A DNA stretch of 64,000 nt from Plumapathes pennacea (lineage: Eukaryota > Cnidaria > Anthozoa > Antipatharia > Myriopathidae). Position numbers and translations under genes: made by a program. Of the stretch, positions 10,385-21,377 are shown one piece after another. How positions within the stretch are numbered: the first letter of the stretch is position 1; every line of letters starts with the position of its first letter. Under the pieces are notes generated by a model. That model had not been told where the DNA came from, searched no databases, and saw nothing but the letters and a program-made list of their open reading frames with translations. The stretch spans positions 27,083,759 through 27,147,758 of the forward strand of contig OZ038462.1 of assembly GCA_964036295.1 (NCBI GenBank). Reading direction: 5' to 3'.

Positions 10385-10491
10385 AACAATTATTCGCCTC
10401 AGTGTCGGTCAATAGCGGTGGATATTTACCTCGCCAAAACGGCTCGGTAAATATCCACCGCTATTCACCTCCACTTCGGCGAATAATTGTT
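10385..10491. mobile_element. fold-back element next to the preceding MITE
   Basis: The outer arms AACAATTATTCGCC and GGCGAATAATTGTT are inverted. An inner pair built on AATAGCGGTGGATATTTACC is inverted around about 10437. The 107-bp unit would fold into a nearly complete hairpin. It starts one base after the end of the preceding MITE. Confidence 0.7.
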
Positions 10492-10825
10492 AACTATCAT
10501 TGACCCTATCATGGAAAGCTCGAGCATCCCCAATCGACTATCATGGAAAATGTGAACATGTTCAAAGCGGAAGATAGTTGATAATAGTCCATAAGAGTCC
10601 ATGATAGTCCATTATATAGTAAATGATAGTTCGTGTTCAAACGAACACGAGAGTTCGAACTCTCATCGAATATCACTTCCCCGCTGGTTTGATTGACATT
10701 TCACCACATTTGCCAAATAATGCATGATGCGTTGACAGACGCATAGAAAGTTATTTCCTTGCAACATATATATCACAGCGTACAAATGTAATGAAGCCAA
10801 TGTCTAAACGTCTCCTTTCGAACTT

Positions 10826-13238
10826 ATATATAACAAGACAGGACCGTGGCCAGTGCGCTTGTGACGTCATTAGTACAATGAATAGAGACACGCGGGGTCC
10901 CGGGAGAGGAACTTTTGTCGTGCGTTTATATGCAAAAGATATTATAGCCGAGTCAGTTTTTGCACATGACGGATCCAAGAGCTCCCTTTATTTTTCTTGC
11001 CCTCTTTTCTTCTAATTTCGGTCAAACAGATATTCACGAAAAAGTGTATTATAATAATTGAAAGAAAACAATTATCGAAGGCCCCGTAGGAATATTCTTC
11101 GTTTGCAACAACTCAGTTTTCATTGCTTTCCGATGCACGTGACAGTACTTGTGTGACGCTTGCTATACAACCTGGTAACCTTGTTGAGTGAATTTTCAAG
11201 CTGACATGTTTTGTGGAGGAACTGTGTTGTCATTTTGTAATGGGATTGACTGGGGAATACCCGACATCTTAAGTAGCTGTAAGACAGCGTAATAGCCTTA
11301 TCTCATCTTCCCAGCGTGTGCATCATGTTCAAGTAGCTGTAATTGAAAGCTTTCAGACTTAACTCTGTAGCACATTAAAACATGACACTTCCCATGATGA
11401 AATTACTTCGTATGAAAAAGCCATCTCAGACGTTACTCATCCTACATGTACAAGTCTGATTACTAATATGTTCAAGACTGCTATGCATTAAGCTTTAACG
11501 CAAAATTCTGGGTCGATACGAAATTAATCTCTATCGGAAGCTGCAGACGTTTGAATACCGTGACAACAAAGGCGTGCATCACGGGCTTGTGGAGCGAACA
11601 TTACGGCTCGGATAGTCGGATATCAACCTTGGGAGCTTTTGAAGACTTCGAGGTATTCAGTGACAAATATTCTCGATGTAATCGACTCGTCTTGTACTAC
11701 TTATTCGATGTTCTTTCACACAAATATTGCTCAGAACACAGATACATTGGTTGAAGCGGTATCTATAATTGAGCATTTGCAAAACACAACCCTTCGTACT
11801 TTACGGGGGTCCCGCTGGTAACACATCAAGCATTTGTGTACGGCTATTTTCAAGTCTTCCGACGCTTAAAAACAATGCAAGCCAAAATCGCTCTTAAAGT
11901 ATGGCTTCCGTGCATCCAGAAAGCCAACCAATGATCGTTTTGTTTGAATCAACAACTGAAGGACCGGAATTTTTTTCTATATCCCTTGACAGAGAAAACC
12001 CATTGTACTTGGTTCTGTGATTTTGATCTCTGAGTACGTCTGATCTTGCAATGCCTGTTTTTTAACACATTTTAAAATACAAACGTATCTTTAAGCACCT
12101 CGGTTACTTTTGGCAATCTTCTTTTTGAGCTTCTAGCTTTCTCGCAGCGATGGTTTATTGATCCTAATTTTCTCTTTCCATTTCCATCTGTTGCTTTTTA
12201 TTGTTTACATGTTGTTTACATGCACGTTCTCGAAACGCATTAGCATTGTGAAGTACGTAAGCTCGGGTATAACCATGGACTTTTGACGACTTTGGGACAT
12301 TCTTTGAAATGTATTCTTGTATTAGTCGCCTGCTTTTTCTACTCTTGTTCAAAATGCGTGAAAGGTTATTCAAGGGTACGTGGCTTGGCTCACGACTTCG
12401 TCTTGCAGGACTTCGGTTTTCTTTCACATAAACATTTGTGGGAATACAATAAAACTGAGCGAAGCGAGATCTACCAACGGTCACTTTTTCCTCAGCCATT
12501 TCCCAATTTTCAAATAACAACGCCATCTGTTCCACTGATTGTTTGACCTTCATGGCACCGAGCCAAAATGTCGCAACAACAACATAAATGCACAGCAGAG
12601 TGAAATTTTGATCCCAAACAAAAGTCAGATTTTCTGACGCTTTACTTGTATCAGCAAGAATAATACAAAGTAAAAGAATACAAAGTACCTTCAAGTTCAC
12701 CCTCATACTAAACAGTTCCATATAATCCGCTATCAAGCGCTTGTCAAGAATCGCCGTCTTTACACAGGTTCTCGTCTTTGTATGTCGAGCGGCTTCGTTC
12801 AGCTTGTTCCTTCAAGTTCTCAAGGTTCTGGATGTCAGATTCTTCGTACATTTCTGTACAGTTGTGCATAGTTATGCAGTTCATTGATAAACTCATTGCA
12901 TTTGCTTTCATGGCTTTCAATATGGCTTTTGAGGCTGAACGGACCGACCCAAGCCAAAACCGCTCAATGAAATTTAGTATGGGTCTACCGCAGCCGGCGT
13001 ATGCGTTTGTAAGTAAGATGAGCGGTCCATAAAATAATCCACAGAGCCAACTAAGGCAAGCAACTTGCTGTCTTCAAAATGGCGAAACTGCTCGCCCGCC
13101 AAGTCACTTGATCACAACGTCATCACAAATCACATGATAATATGAACCAATCACCGCATGCAGATTTCTAACCCAGAAAAATAAAAAAAAAAAAAAAAAA
13201 TTGTTGCATTTTAAAGCTTGTGACGTCACAAGCAATAA
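10826..13238. other. 2.4 kb present in copy 1 only of the tandem duplication
   Basis: Copy 1 reads CTCCTTTCGAAC at 10811-10824, and the sequence homologous to copy 2 resumes at ACCACAGATGTGTAG near 13239. In copy 2 the two blocks are joined directly at about 21001. The block between them therefore entered copy 1 or was lost from copy 2. It contains the 190-codon open frame at 12164-12736 (-) and an A17 tract near 13183. Confidence 0.6.
12164..12736 (-). CDS. hypothetical membrane or secreted protein, 190 residues
   Basis: I do not recognise the family. Residues 13-32 (VNLKVLCILLLCIILADTSK) look like a signal peptide or first membrane helix, and residues 45-63 (TLLCIYVVVATFWLGA) like a second hydrophobic helix. 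The remainder is basic and polar, with RSPARRSREP and KSRKSRRL clusters and a lysine/glutamate-rich tail. No introns are needed. It lies in the block found only in copy 1 of the tandem duplication, between two NLR promoters, on the opposite strand. It could be a real single-exon gene or a chance frame; length and hydrophobic layout favour a gene only mildly. Confidence 0.35.
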   Translation of the reverse strand: MIADYMELFSMRVNLKVLCILLLCIILADTSKASENLTFVWDQNFTLLCIYVVVATFWLGAMKVKQSVEQMALLFENWEMAEEKVTVGRSRFAQFYCIPTNVYVKENRSPARRSREPSHVPLNNLSRILNKSRKSRRLIQEYISKNVPKSSKVHGYTRAYVLHNANAFRERACKQHVNNKKQQMEMEREN

Positions 13239-13404
13239 CCACAGATGTGTAGTCAGTCATTATGGAGAACTTACATACACTTTTTGTAAAAACTATAAAG
13301 AATGGTTACTTAGGTTTGTATTTCTGTTTTAAAAGGATTAAGAAATACTCACGGCATTCTTCAAAGGCTACTAGTATGTTTACAATGATATTTGCATATT
13401 TTGA

Positions 13405-13540
13405 TTGGAGGGTTTTCCCCGAAAATGACGCCATCTGCTCTCGCAGCACGTGATATTTGAAGCGATCTTGAGGCGCGAAATTTGCGGAACGTTGGTTTTC
13501 AGAAGGCCGCTGCCTCCGATCTTCCTGTAAATTACTCCAG
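13405..13540 (+). promoter_or_regulatory. conserved upstream block of NLR copy 1
   Basis: The sequence GATTGGAGGGTTTTCCCCGA, then a GAGGCGCGAAAT motif and AATTACTCCAGATGGCG at the start codon, is repeated before copy 2 at 21223-21377. GATTGG is a CCAAT-type box, and GGGTTTTCCCC resembles a kappa-B-like site. Conservation over an otherwise drifting spacer suggests the proximal promoter and 5' untranslated region. Factor assignments are inference. Confidence 0.45.
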
Positions 13541-16500
13541 ATGGCGGTTTACTCGACAGCAGATCCACTTCGAGTACTTTTGCTTCGATTATCAGACGAA
13601 CTAAGGCCGGAAGATGAGTCAAGAATGCGTTTTTTGTTGGTGGATGTGGTTGATGCTCGCTCGGACATGCGTGCGGCGGAACTCTTCAGTGAACTGAAAT
13701 CTCGCGGTCTTCTGACCGACGATGACTTGTCCTTCGTCAGGAGCCTGCTTGACGCCATTTTACGGAAAGATCTCAGTCTAACAGTGGCTCAATGCTCACG
13801 CGAGGGAATCGTCATGAAAGGTGATGAAATTCCGGCAAAGCTGTGTTTTGGGCAGCGCCACTGATTGCAAGCTGCCGTGGTTTTTCTCCGAATGAACAGA
13901 GCCGTATTTAATATATTTTGAAAGATGTAGCATTGGCGGCAGTGTCCTAAGAATAACGCACGTTTGGCCTTAATATGACTTACCCGGAGTCGAAAGATGG
14001 AGGCGGTCATGCCGTCATGCTCTGACACGCTCATGTTTATAGTCGAATCTGGGCATTATAAAGCTACGAAATATCGGCCATGCTTTTGCTTTTCGATTAA
14101 TTTCGTTTCCAATTTTGTTTATTGTTTCGTGAGGTGATATAAAAAACAGTAGAAATTTGTACTAAAGGCATTTTCAGTTTGACACAATGATATATTGACC
14201 AGTAATTAACGCAACACAGTCACGCCACACAAGTGATGTTTGTCAAAAGCATCGTAAATTGTAAATTACGCAAAGCAAGGACTGTTCTAACTGCACGAAG
14301 ATATGAAGAATCAAAACTGGACAAAACAAAACATGTTGCTTGTGAGAAGAACTATTCCTGTTGACCAAATAACAGGTCCATGATATTCACATGGTTTCAC
14401 TTTCACTGCGGTAGAAGATCATTCTGTATAAATTAACTGAATCCCAGTTTGTATCCGATATACCATTGCATAGCTATATTTCATTACGTCTATACTACAA
14501 CTACTACTAAGAGTGTATTCTTCGCAATTCAACAACACTGAATTACGTCATCGGAAAATATTTTTATGTAATTAACGCTACAAAATGACTAATGTTATTC
14601 TGATTGGTCTTACCTTTAGAGGAACTTTCTCAAAAGTACCCACTCAGCAGCTACAGGAAATTCCTCGTCTCTCTGTCATGTTCTCTTGAAAGCCAAGATG
14701 TCAAAAGGATGACGTTTCTTTGGAATGATACAATATTGCCTCGAACACAGGAGAGTATATCCTCGGCCTTGTTGTTATTCACTGCACTAGAGCAACACGG
14801 CATCATAGGACCACAGAAACTTGAAAACCTAAGGGAGACACTGGATATTATTCCTCGTAAAGATCTAGTGAAAAAATTGGATACATTTGTCTCAGAAGAG
14901 AATGGACAAGGCAACAATAAAGGTAACGTGAAATATGCGACATAACCCTTTCATTTTCAAGATCGAGTGTTCAACTTGAATTTTCTTCTCCCGTTTCTCA
15001 CCAGAGTTATACCACACAGTAAGGAGAACTTGGCTTTTGATAACTTGCCCAGATGAAACCTGATTAAAATATCAATTCTCACTACATTGCGTACACATTT
15101 GGTTTCTTAAAAGAATACTTTTTAGGAGAATCATTCGGTTTAAAGGGTTAAACAGTGCTGGTATGGGGTGGGTGGCTGAGAGAGGAGTCTGTAGTAATGT
15201 GTTTGAGGACCTTGACAGCAAGACCAAAGAATAAACACGACATATTGTTAAACCAACAACAACAACAAAACATACTCGATAAAGTATAGGACCCAACAAT
15301 TGCCAGTCATTGCACAAAACATAAAACTTCATTCCAGTTCAGTAAATGTGCAGGTTTTTGAATCGTGTGAGTTACAACCAATCAGTGTATGGCCTCCCTC
15401 TTCCTAATAGACCACTCACTCCAATATAATTATAGACAAGATAAATGAATTCACTTCAGTTAATCAGATAAATGAATACAAATTATCTTACCATCTAAAT
15501 CTGACATATGCAACACTGACTTGCATAATGAACTGCGGACCAGATATTGTGTGAGGAAGGACGGGCTTTCCGCTTTTATACCAAAACGTCCTGTTTGAAA
15601 CCTCGGTACATATTCCTATAAAATTTATTGACTCGTCTAAATGTTTTTGTCTTATAGTAGTCCCCAGTTCCTTCGGTCTCCGTCATCTCCCTGCTGATTA
15701 CGTGAACAGGTCGTCAGATGTGGAACAAGTGAAGCGACTCTTGCTGTCTGGACAGTCATCTGTGGGTGTCGTGGGAGCGCGTGGTAAAGACGTCGTGGGT
15801 ATCAAAGGCATGGGAGGAATCGGCAAGACAGTTCTAGCTCAAGCTGTATGCTGGGAAATACGTAGCACTCGTCAAGTCATCTGGATCAACGTTGGTCAAA
15901 CGCCTCAGCTACTATCTCTACTAAACATGGTGGCCACCGCTATCAGTGGGAAACAGACGTCTTTCAGTGACAAAGTGAAAGCGCAGGACTGGATCCAGGA
16001 GAACACAGTAGATAAAGACAGCCTTGTTGTGTTAGATGACGTGTGGGACGTAGAGCACGCTTCAGCTTTTGATGTGCTGAGTGGGAACTGCCAGCTTCTC
16101 ATAACAACACGTAACTCAGAAGTGGTGCATGGGCTCCGTGGCTCAGAACTGCACAAACTTGGCGCCTTGAGTAAAGATCAAGCGAGACAACTGCTGGCCA
16201 AGTGTGCTAAGGTAGACTTAAACCGGCTGCCACGAGAAATCAAACTCGTCGTAGAGCAGATCTTAGAAGAATGTGGCGGCTTACCTCTGGCTATAGCGCT
16301 GATTGGTTCAAGTTTGGTGGAGACACAGAATGAACAGGCCTGGAGGGACAGACTAGAGGAGCTGCAAGACGCTGACCTTGAAGGGGTTCGTTCTTGTTTC
16401 CCCAAAGACGTCTACCCCTATGAGCACCTAATGGCTGCCATTGATGTAAGTTTCAAAGCTCTGCCTGAGCAATACAGGACCTGGTATCTAGACCTGGCAG

Positions 16501-19500
16501 TGTTTCCTGAAGATACCGAAATGCCGTCTCACGTCCTGGAAATGATGTGGAACAACGCATCGTTTAATCGTGATGCCAAACAACAAAGAAAACTCCAGAG
16601 ACGCGTGAGGGAGGCACTGAGGTTCCTTGAGAAGCGCTCGATGCTACAAAGTGGAACAACTGAGGGTAGCTATCTGGTCCACGATATATTGCTGGATTAT
16701 TTGCAAGGAAAAATCGCGCATGAGCGTGGAGAGAGTGCATTGAACGACGCACATATCGTTTTACTGGATAGGTACAAGAGCAAGTGTGATGGTGAAGGTT
16801 GGTCGGGAGGACCTAAAGGAGACATGTACTTCTTCAAGAACTTGGCGCACCATCTTTGTGCTGCAGGGCGAACCCATGAACTTGTTCGCGAGCTGAGCAA
16901 CTTTGAGTGGCTGCAGAACAAGCTGGAGGAGACAGACCTTGCCTTCTTGTTGTCAGACTTCACTTCTGTGAAGGAGAAACACAAAGAGCTGGAGTTGATC
17001 CGCTCAGCTCTGGTGTTATCTTCAAATGTCGTCAACCAACGCAAACAGCAACTAGGACCTCAGCTCTTGGGAAGACTTCTAGGTTTCACAAAGTCCGAGA
17101 ACGTTTCTTGTCTGGTGAATCAAATCAAACAGCGTAGCAGTCATTCTGCGCCGAGTTTTGTTCCTGTGAACGCTTGCCTGAGCTATCCTGGCGGACCTCT
17201 GATTCGCACAACTGACAGCCGTAGCCGGACGATCATGGCCATCGTTGTAACCCCAGATCGAAAGAGAATTATCACTGGAGCTACCGATGGAAACATCAAA
17301 GTTTGGGACTTTGACAGTGGCAAGGAACTAAACACTTTAAGTGGTCATACAAAAGTGGTTCACGCTCTTGCTTTGTCCCAGAATGGTCGACTACTTGTGT
17401 CAGGTTCCTTTGATTTGTCTTTGAAAGTGTGGAACATAGATAACATGGAGAACGTCAAGACCATTCACGGCCACAAGGACTGTGTAAATGGAGTTCTGTT
17501 AAGCCCAGACGGTCAACGAATAGTGTCTTGCTCCAAAGATTCCACCATTCAACTTTGGGATCTTGGAAGTGCCACCTGGTTGCACACCTTTAATGGTCAT
17601 GCTGGACCTGTTGATGCTGTTGCCATGGCAGCCAACGGTAATCACGTGGTCTCAGGAAGTGAAGATAGTACCGTTAAACTTTGGAATCTCAACGAATTTA
17701 CTTTGGAGAAGACGTTTCGGGGTCACTCAGGAATCGTTTACACCGTCTGTTTCTCGCCTGATGAGACGCATGTTGTTTCAGGGTCCGAAGATAAAACAGT
17801 AAAAATCTGGGACGTCAGCAGTGACGAACCAGTGCGGTCCCTAACTGGCCATACTGGTTCGATTTACGGGGTTGCCATGACACCAGACGGAAGGAAAGTC
17901 CTTTCTGGTAGTGAAGACATGAGTATACGTGTATGGTGGTTTGATAGCGGCAAAGAGGCATGCATTCTTCAAGGGCATAGTGAGGCTGTGCGCACTGTGA
18001 CTGTCACGGGCAGTATTGCTCTCTCAGGGTCTGAAGACCGCACGTATAAAATGTGGGACTTGGAGTGCAACCAAACCACGCCTCTCTTTGCTGGGCACCG
18101 GAGAAGCATCAATGACGTCGCCATGTCGACAGATGCAAGCATGTGCGTATCTGTGTCTGATGACGGTTTGGTAAAAGTCTGGGATTGTCGCTGTGTTGAC
18201 GAAGTTACCAGTTTAAAAGGGAGCTCTGAAGAAATTTACGCCGCGTCACTTCATCCTCATGGAGCTCTCGTAGCGTTCGGAGGTTTGGATTGCCAGGTAA
18301 AACTCTGGGACATGAAAGGTGAGCAGGAATTGTGCAGCTTCACAGGGCATGATCATCCAATACAAGTGCTCAAGTTCGTCAAAGATGGCGACGTGTTAGT
18401 ATCCGCGTCCAGAGACAACACATTTGCACTATGGGACTGGAAAAACGGATCAAACCTGCGATGGATAAAGGCATCCATTTATCACATCAATGACTTTGTC
18501 CTGGTTGGAGAAGTCCTTCTGGTGTGCAATGGTTACAACAAAGCTTGTTCGATAAGGACAGATACGTTGGACAGTATTGATCCCGCCATTCTCACTGGAC
18601 CCGACAGCCGCCCGTACCCGGCCCAGGTGCGACCCGACGGTTCCTACATCTTCAGTGGAAGCAATCAATTGAGCAGCTTCTTGCGTTCTTGGGTGGTGAA
18701 GACAAGCTTCGAGGTCAGGATTCCGTGCAGTCATCCTGAGAACTCGATGATAACCGCTTTGGCCGTGACTTCCGACGGTCAGGATGTCATCACGTGCTCA
18801 AATCATGGAAGCATCACGAAAGTTCACCTTGAAGATGGGGCGGTTCTTATGAAGTATGCATTCTCTTGCAGAGATGGCTCTTATATCACAGATGTCGTCT
18901 TGATGCCACCCGATGAACAGAACTTTGTAACTTCCGATTTCCTGGGTGACTTGAAGCTTTGGTCAGCTGACGGGTCACCACCAAAAATCTTGCGCAAATG
19001 TGAGGCTGGGGTTGCAGCATTGTGCCTATTGCCTAACGACAGAATTGCAGCCGTTGACGAGAAGGGGAAAATACATTTAATCAGCGTGAAGGAGGTAAGC
19101 CAAGCGGCTGTGATTGACGCCCACAGTGAACCCATCAATGCTCTCGCAGTGCAAGCAGAAGAAGAACAGTTGTTAGCAACTGGGTCAGACGACAAAAGTC
19201 TAAAGATCTGGAAGATCTCTGACTCAAAGAACATTCCTTCGTGTGATTTAGTTCTAGCTGTGACAAACGCTCACCCACACAAAGTCACCGCCCTGTCTTT
19301 CGTCGAGGGATCCAGTTCTTTGATTTCCGGTTCACTGGACAACATTCTTATCCAATGGGATTTGAATGACGGTCACAAAGTCAGAGAATTCTGTTCCACA
19401 AGTTTTGGAGTCAATTGTATCTGGTCCCTGAACGACCAAGTCATCAGCTGTTTCTACGACTCTACCGCAACTGTCTGGTGTCTCTCTGAAGGCATAGAAC

Positions 19501-19871
19501 TGCAAAGAGTTCTGGGTCACCGAGGTCAACACCACGTGTCCAAAGTTTCGCCGGATGGTAAACAAGTATTCTCAGATAGCGTCAATTACACTGTGAAAAG
19601 ATGGAGTTTGAAAGGTAGAGCCCAAACCTTGAGTACATTTCGTGGTCACACAGACGAAGTGATTGCGTTGTGTCTCGCCCCAGACGAACGTCACGTGATC
19701 ACTGGGTCACGTGATAAAACAGTGAAGATGTGGAGAGTCGAGGATAGCGAGTTGCTGAGTGAGTTCTATTTTGAACAAGCCGTTAAAGTCGTGACGTTGA
19801 GTGCTGATGGTAAAATGGCTGCCGTCGGACTTCATAACGGACAACTTTGTTTGTTAAACGTCAAATACTAA
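13541..19871 (+). CDS. NLR copy 1: DED-DED-NB-ARC-WD40 protein, 1598 residues
   Basis: Three exons, all joined in phase 1: 13541-13820, 14620-14922, 15658-19871. Exon 1 is one death-effector domain (RKDL at residues 75-78) and exon 2 a second (RKDL at 173-176). Exon 3 carries NB-ARC: P-loop GMGGIGKT at 245-252, kinase-2 SLVVLDDVWD near 315, LLITTRNSE, CGGLPLA near 402, and a VHD in the winged-helix region. After a helical linker come about 21 WD40 units, ten with clear WD ends (KVWDF, LKVWNI, KLWNL and others). This is the Apaf-1 layout with paired DEDs in place of a CARD, so DED-mediated recruitment of a caspase-8-like or FADD-like partner after ligand-driven oligomerisation is the likely job. 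It is the upstream member of a tandem pair. All motifs are intact. Confidence 0.88.
13821..14619 (+). other. intron 1 of NLR copy 1
   Basis: A 799-bp intron with donor AAAG|GTGATG and acceptor TTACCTTTAG|AG. No mobile element seen. The matching intron in copy 2 is 2394 bp because of a retroelement insertion. Confidence 0.75.
15649..15662 (+). promoter_or_regulatory. TAGTAG tandem splice acceptor of NLR copy 1 exon 3
   Basis: The acceptor reads CTTATAGTAG|TCCCC. Either AG gives an open frame; using the first (exon from 15658) adds one valine. In copy 2 the first AG is changed to AA, so only the second is available, at 24622. This is a NAGNAG-class site. Confidence 0.6.
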
Positions 19872-20170
19872 TATATTTGCTCATGTGACTATTAAAATTC
19901 ATTTTGAAGGACGAAAAATGTAAGGACGGCTTCATCCCGATTATGGCTCTTTTACAATGCCGGTTTACACGAGTACTGCAAACCAAGCGTATTTGTATAA
20001 AGTAAGCGCAAACGTGAGAGCAAGAGAATCGTTTTATCTCTTGGGTGCTTGCGTCTGCTCTTACTTCACACGGTCTAAGTTATTATGTACATGTACAGAT
20101 GCGGAGTTTAAAAATGTGGACAGAGTAACAAGGACAAGAAATTTGTTAAACTATAACTTATGATCACTAA
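19872..20170 (+). other. 3' flank of NLR copy 1
   Basis: Homologous to 28831-29390 after copy 2. An ATTAAA polyadenylation-type signal occurs at 19891, in the string GACTATTAAAATTC, shared with copy 2 and with its duplicated tail. Confidence 0.55.
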
Positions 20171-20350
20171 GGGTGTGTTTCTTTTTAGGAATCCAAATCC
20201 GGATCACTAATCCAAAAACAGGTTCTCTGTTTCTTTACTGAAATCCAAATCCGGATAATGAATCCATGTGATCCACACTAAGGACGGATTCACTGGATCA
20301 TATCCAAAATTGGATACTTTGGATCATGGATCTATTAAAGAAACGCACCC
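20171..20350. mobile_element. PIF/Harbinger-type MITE with TAA duplication and known empty site
   Basis: The ends GGGTGTGTTTCTTT and AAAGAAACGCACCC are inverted. The element is flanked by TAA at 20168-20170 and 20351-20353. The homologous place after copy 2 (29388-29393, CACTAAATAT) has a single TAA and no element. The insertion therefore followed the tandem duplication. Interior repeats of the ATCCAAATCCGGAT type are also inverted. Confidence 0.85.
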
Positions 20351-21222
20351 TAAATACTTTCACTTTCAAACTCAGCGGAGTTGCTTTTTGTCACGTGGCT
20401 ATGAAAGACGTCACTATAGCAAATTTTCTATTTATAAAAAACTATCATTGTGTGATAATAAAGGTAATATTTATTTCAGTGCAGACGTGTCAGTTGATTC
20501 TGAGATAATTTTCTGCTCGCCGGCATAACGCCGGGGTTGATCACTTTGAAGACTACTCGGATCAAGACCAAGAAACCGTTTGCCAGCCGCAAAATTTACG
20601 GTGCGGTGGAGAACTAGACTTCAGCGATGTTAAGGCCGGGTTTTTACTTTGCACTGAGAAAGGGCAGACGTATGTTCTATTTATATGGAAGCATACCTAG
20701 ATTATAAAGCCATTTATCTGCTTGTAATTGTGAACAGCAAGTTTACTTTTCTCAGTTTTTGGAAATGATGGCATCTTTTGCGATTGAACAACAGAGATCT
20801 CAACGATTTTTTTTGCTGATAATCATATAATATACAGGGACGGCAATTTAATAATTTTTTCTGCAGCTTACCCAAAATTACATCTCCATTTGCCAGACAA
20901 CGTATGATAGTACATTTAACAGATATACCAGAAAATTATTTCCTTGCAAAATATATTTCAGGAGTGTAATCAAGCCATTGTCTAAACGTCGCCTTTCGAA
21001 CCTGTGACCACAGATATGTAGTTAAGTTCAGTGTGGAGACATGGTTTCAAACAAAACACGATTGAAAGTCGCTCTTATACTTTGTGAACAAATGCGAACC
21101 CATCAGTGATTTATAGATGTTTTACGCAAAACTGCTAAAAAGGCTAAGAAATAAAATGCATTCTTGAAAGGCTGATATCCGTGTTAAAAAAAAAACCCTT
21201 TAATCGACCCCACTTATAATAG
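20351..21222. other. junction of the two tandem segments
   Basis: No gene. 20390-20530 matches 29410-29540 (right flank of each copy). 20697-20818 and 20880-21010 match about 10000-10130 and 10680-10825 (left flank of each copy). The repeat junction therefore falls between about 20530 and 20697. Confidence 0.6.
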
Positions 21223-21377
21223 ATTGGAGGGTTTTCCCCGAACAATGACATCATCCGCGCGCGCGCGCTGTCTCCAGTTAATTATAAAAACCGACTCTGA
21301 TCGCGAGGCGCGAAATTCTTTTAAGTTAACATGAAAGATGGCCACTGGAACTCTGATCTGCCTGTGAATTACTCCAG
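21223..21377 (+). promoter_or_regulatory. conserved upstream block of NLR copy 2
   Basis: Matches 13405-13540: GATTGGAGGGTTTTCCCCGA, GAGGCGCGAAAT and AATTACTCCAGATGGCG. It contains a short CG-alternating tract, CGCGCGCGCGCG at about 21256-21268, that is absent from copy 1, and an ATTATAAAAAC TATA-like box about 90 bp before the ATG. Confidence 0.45.
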
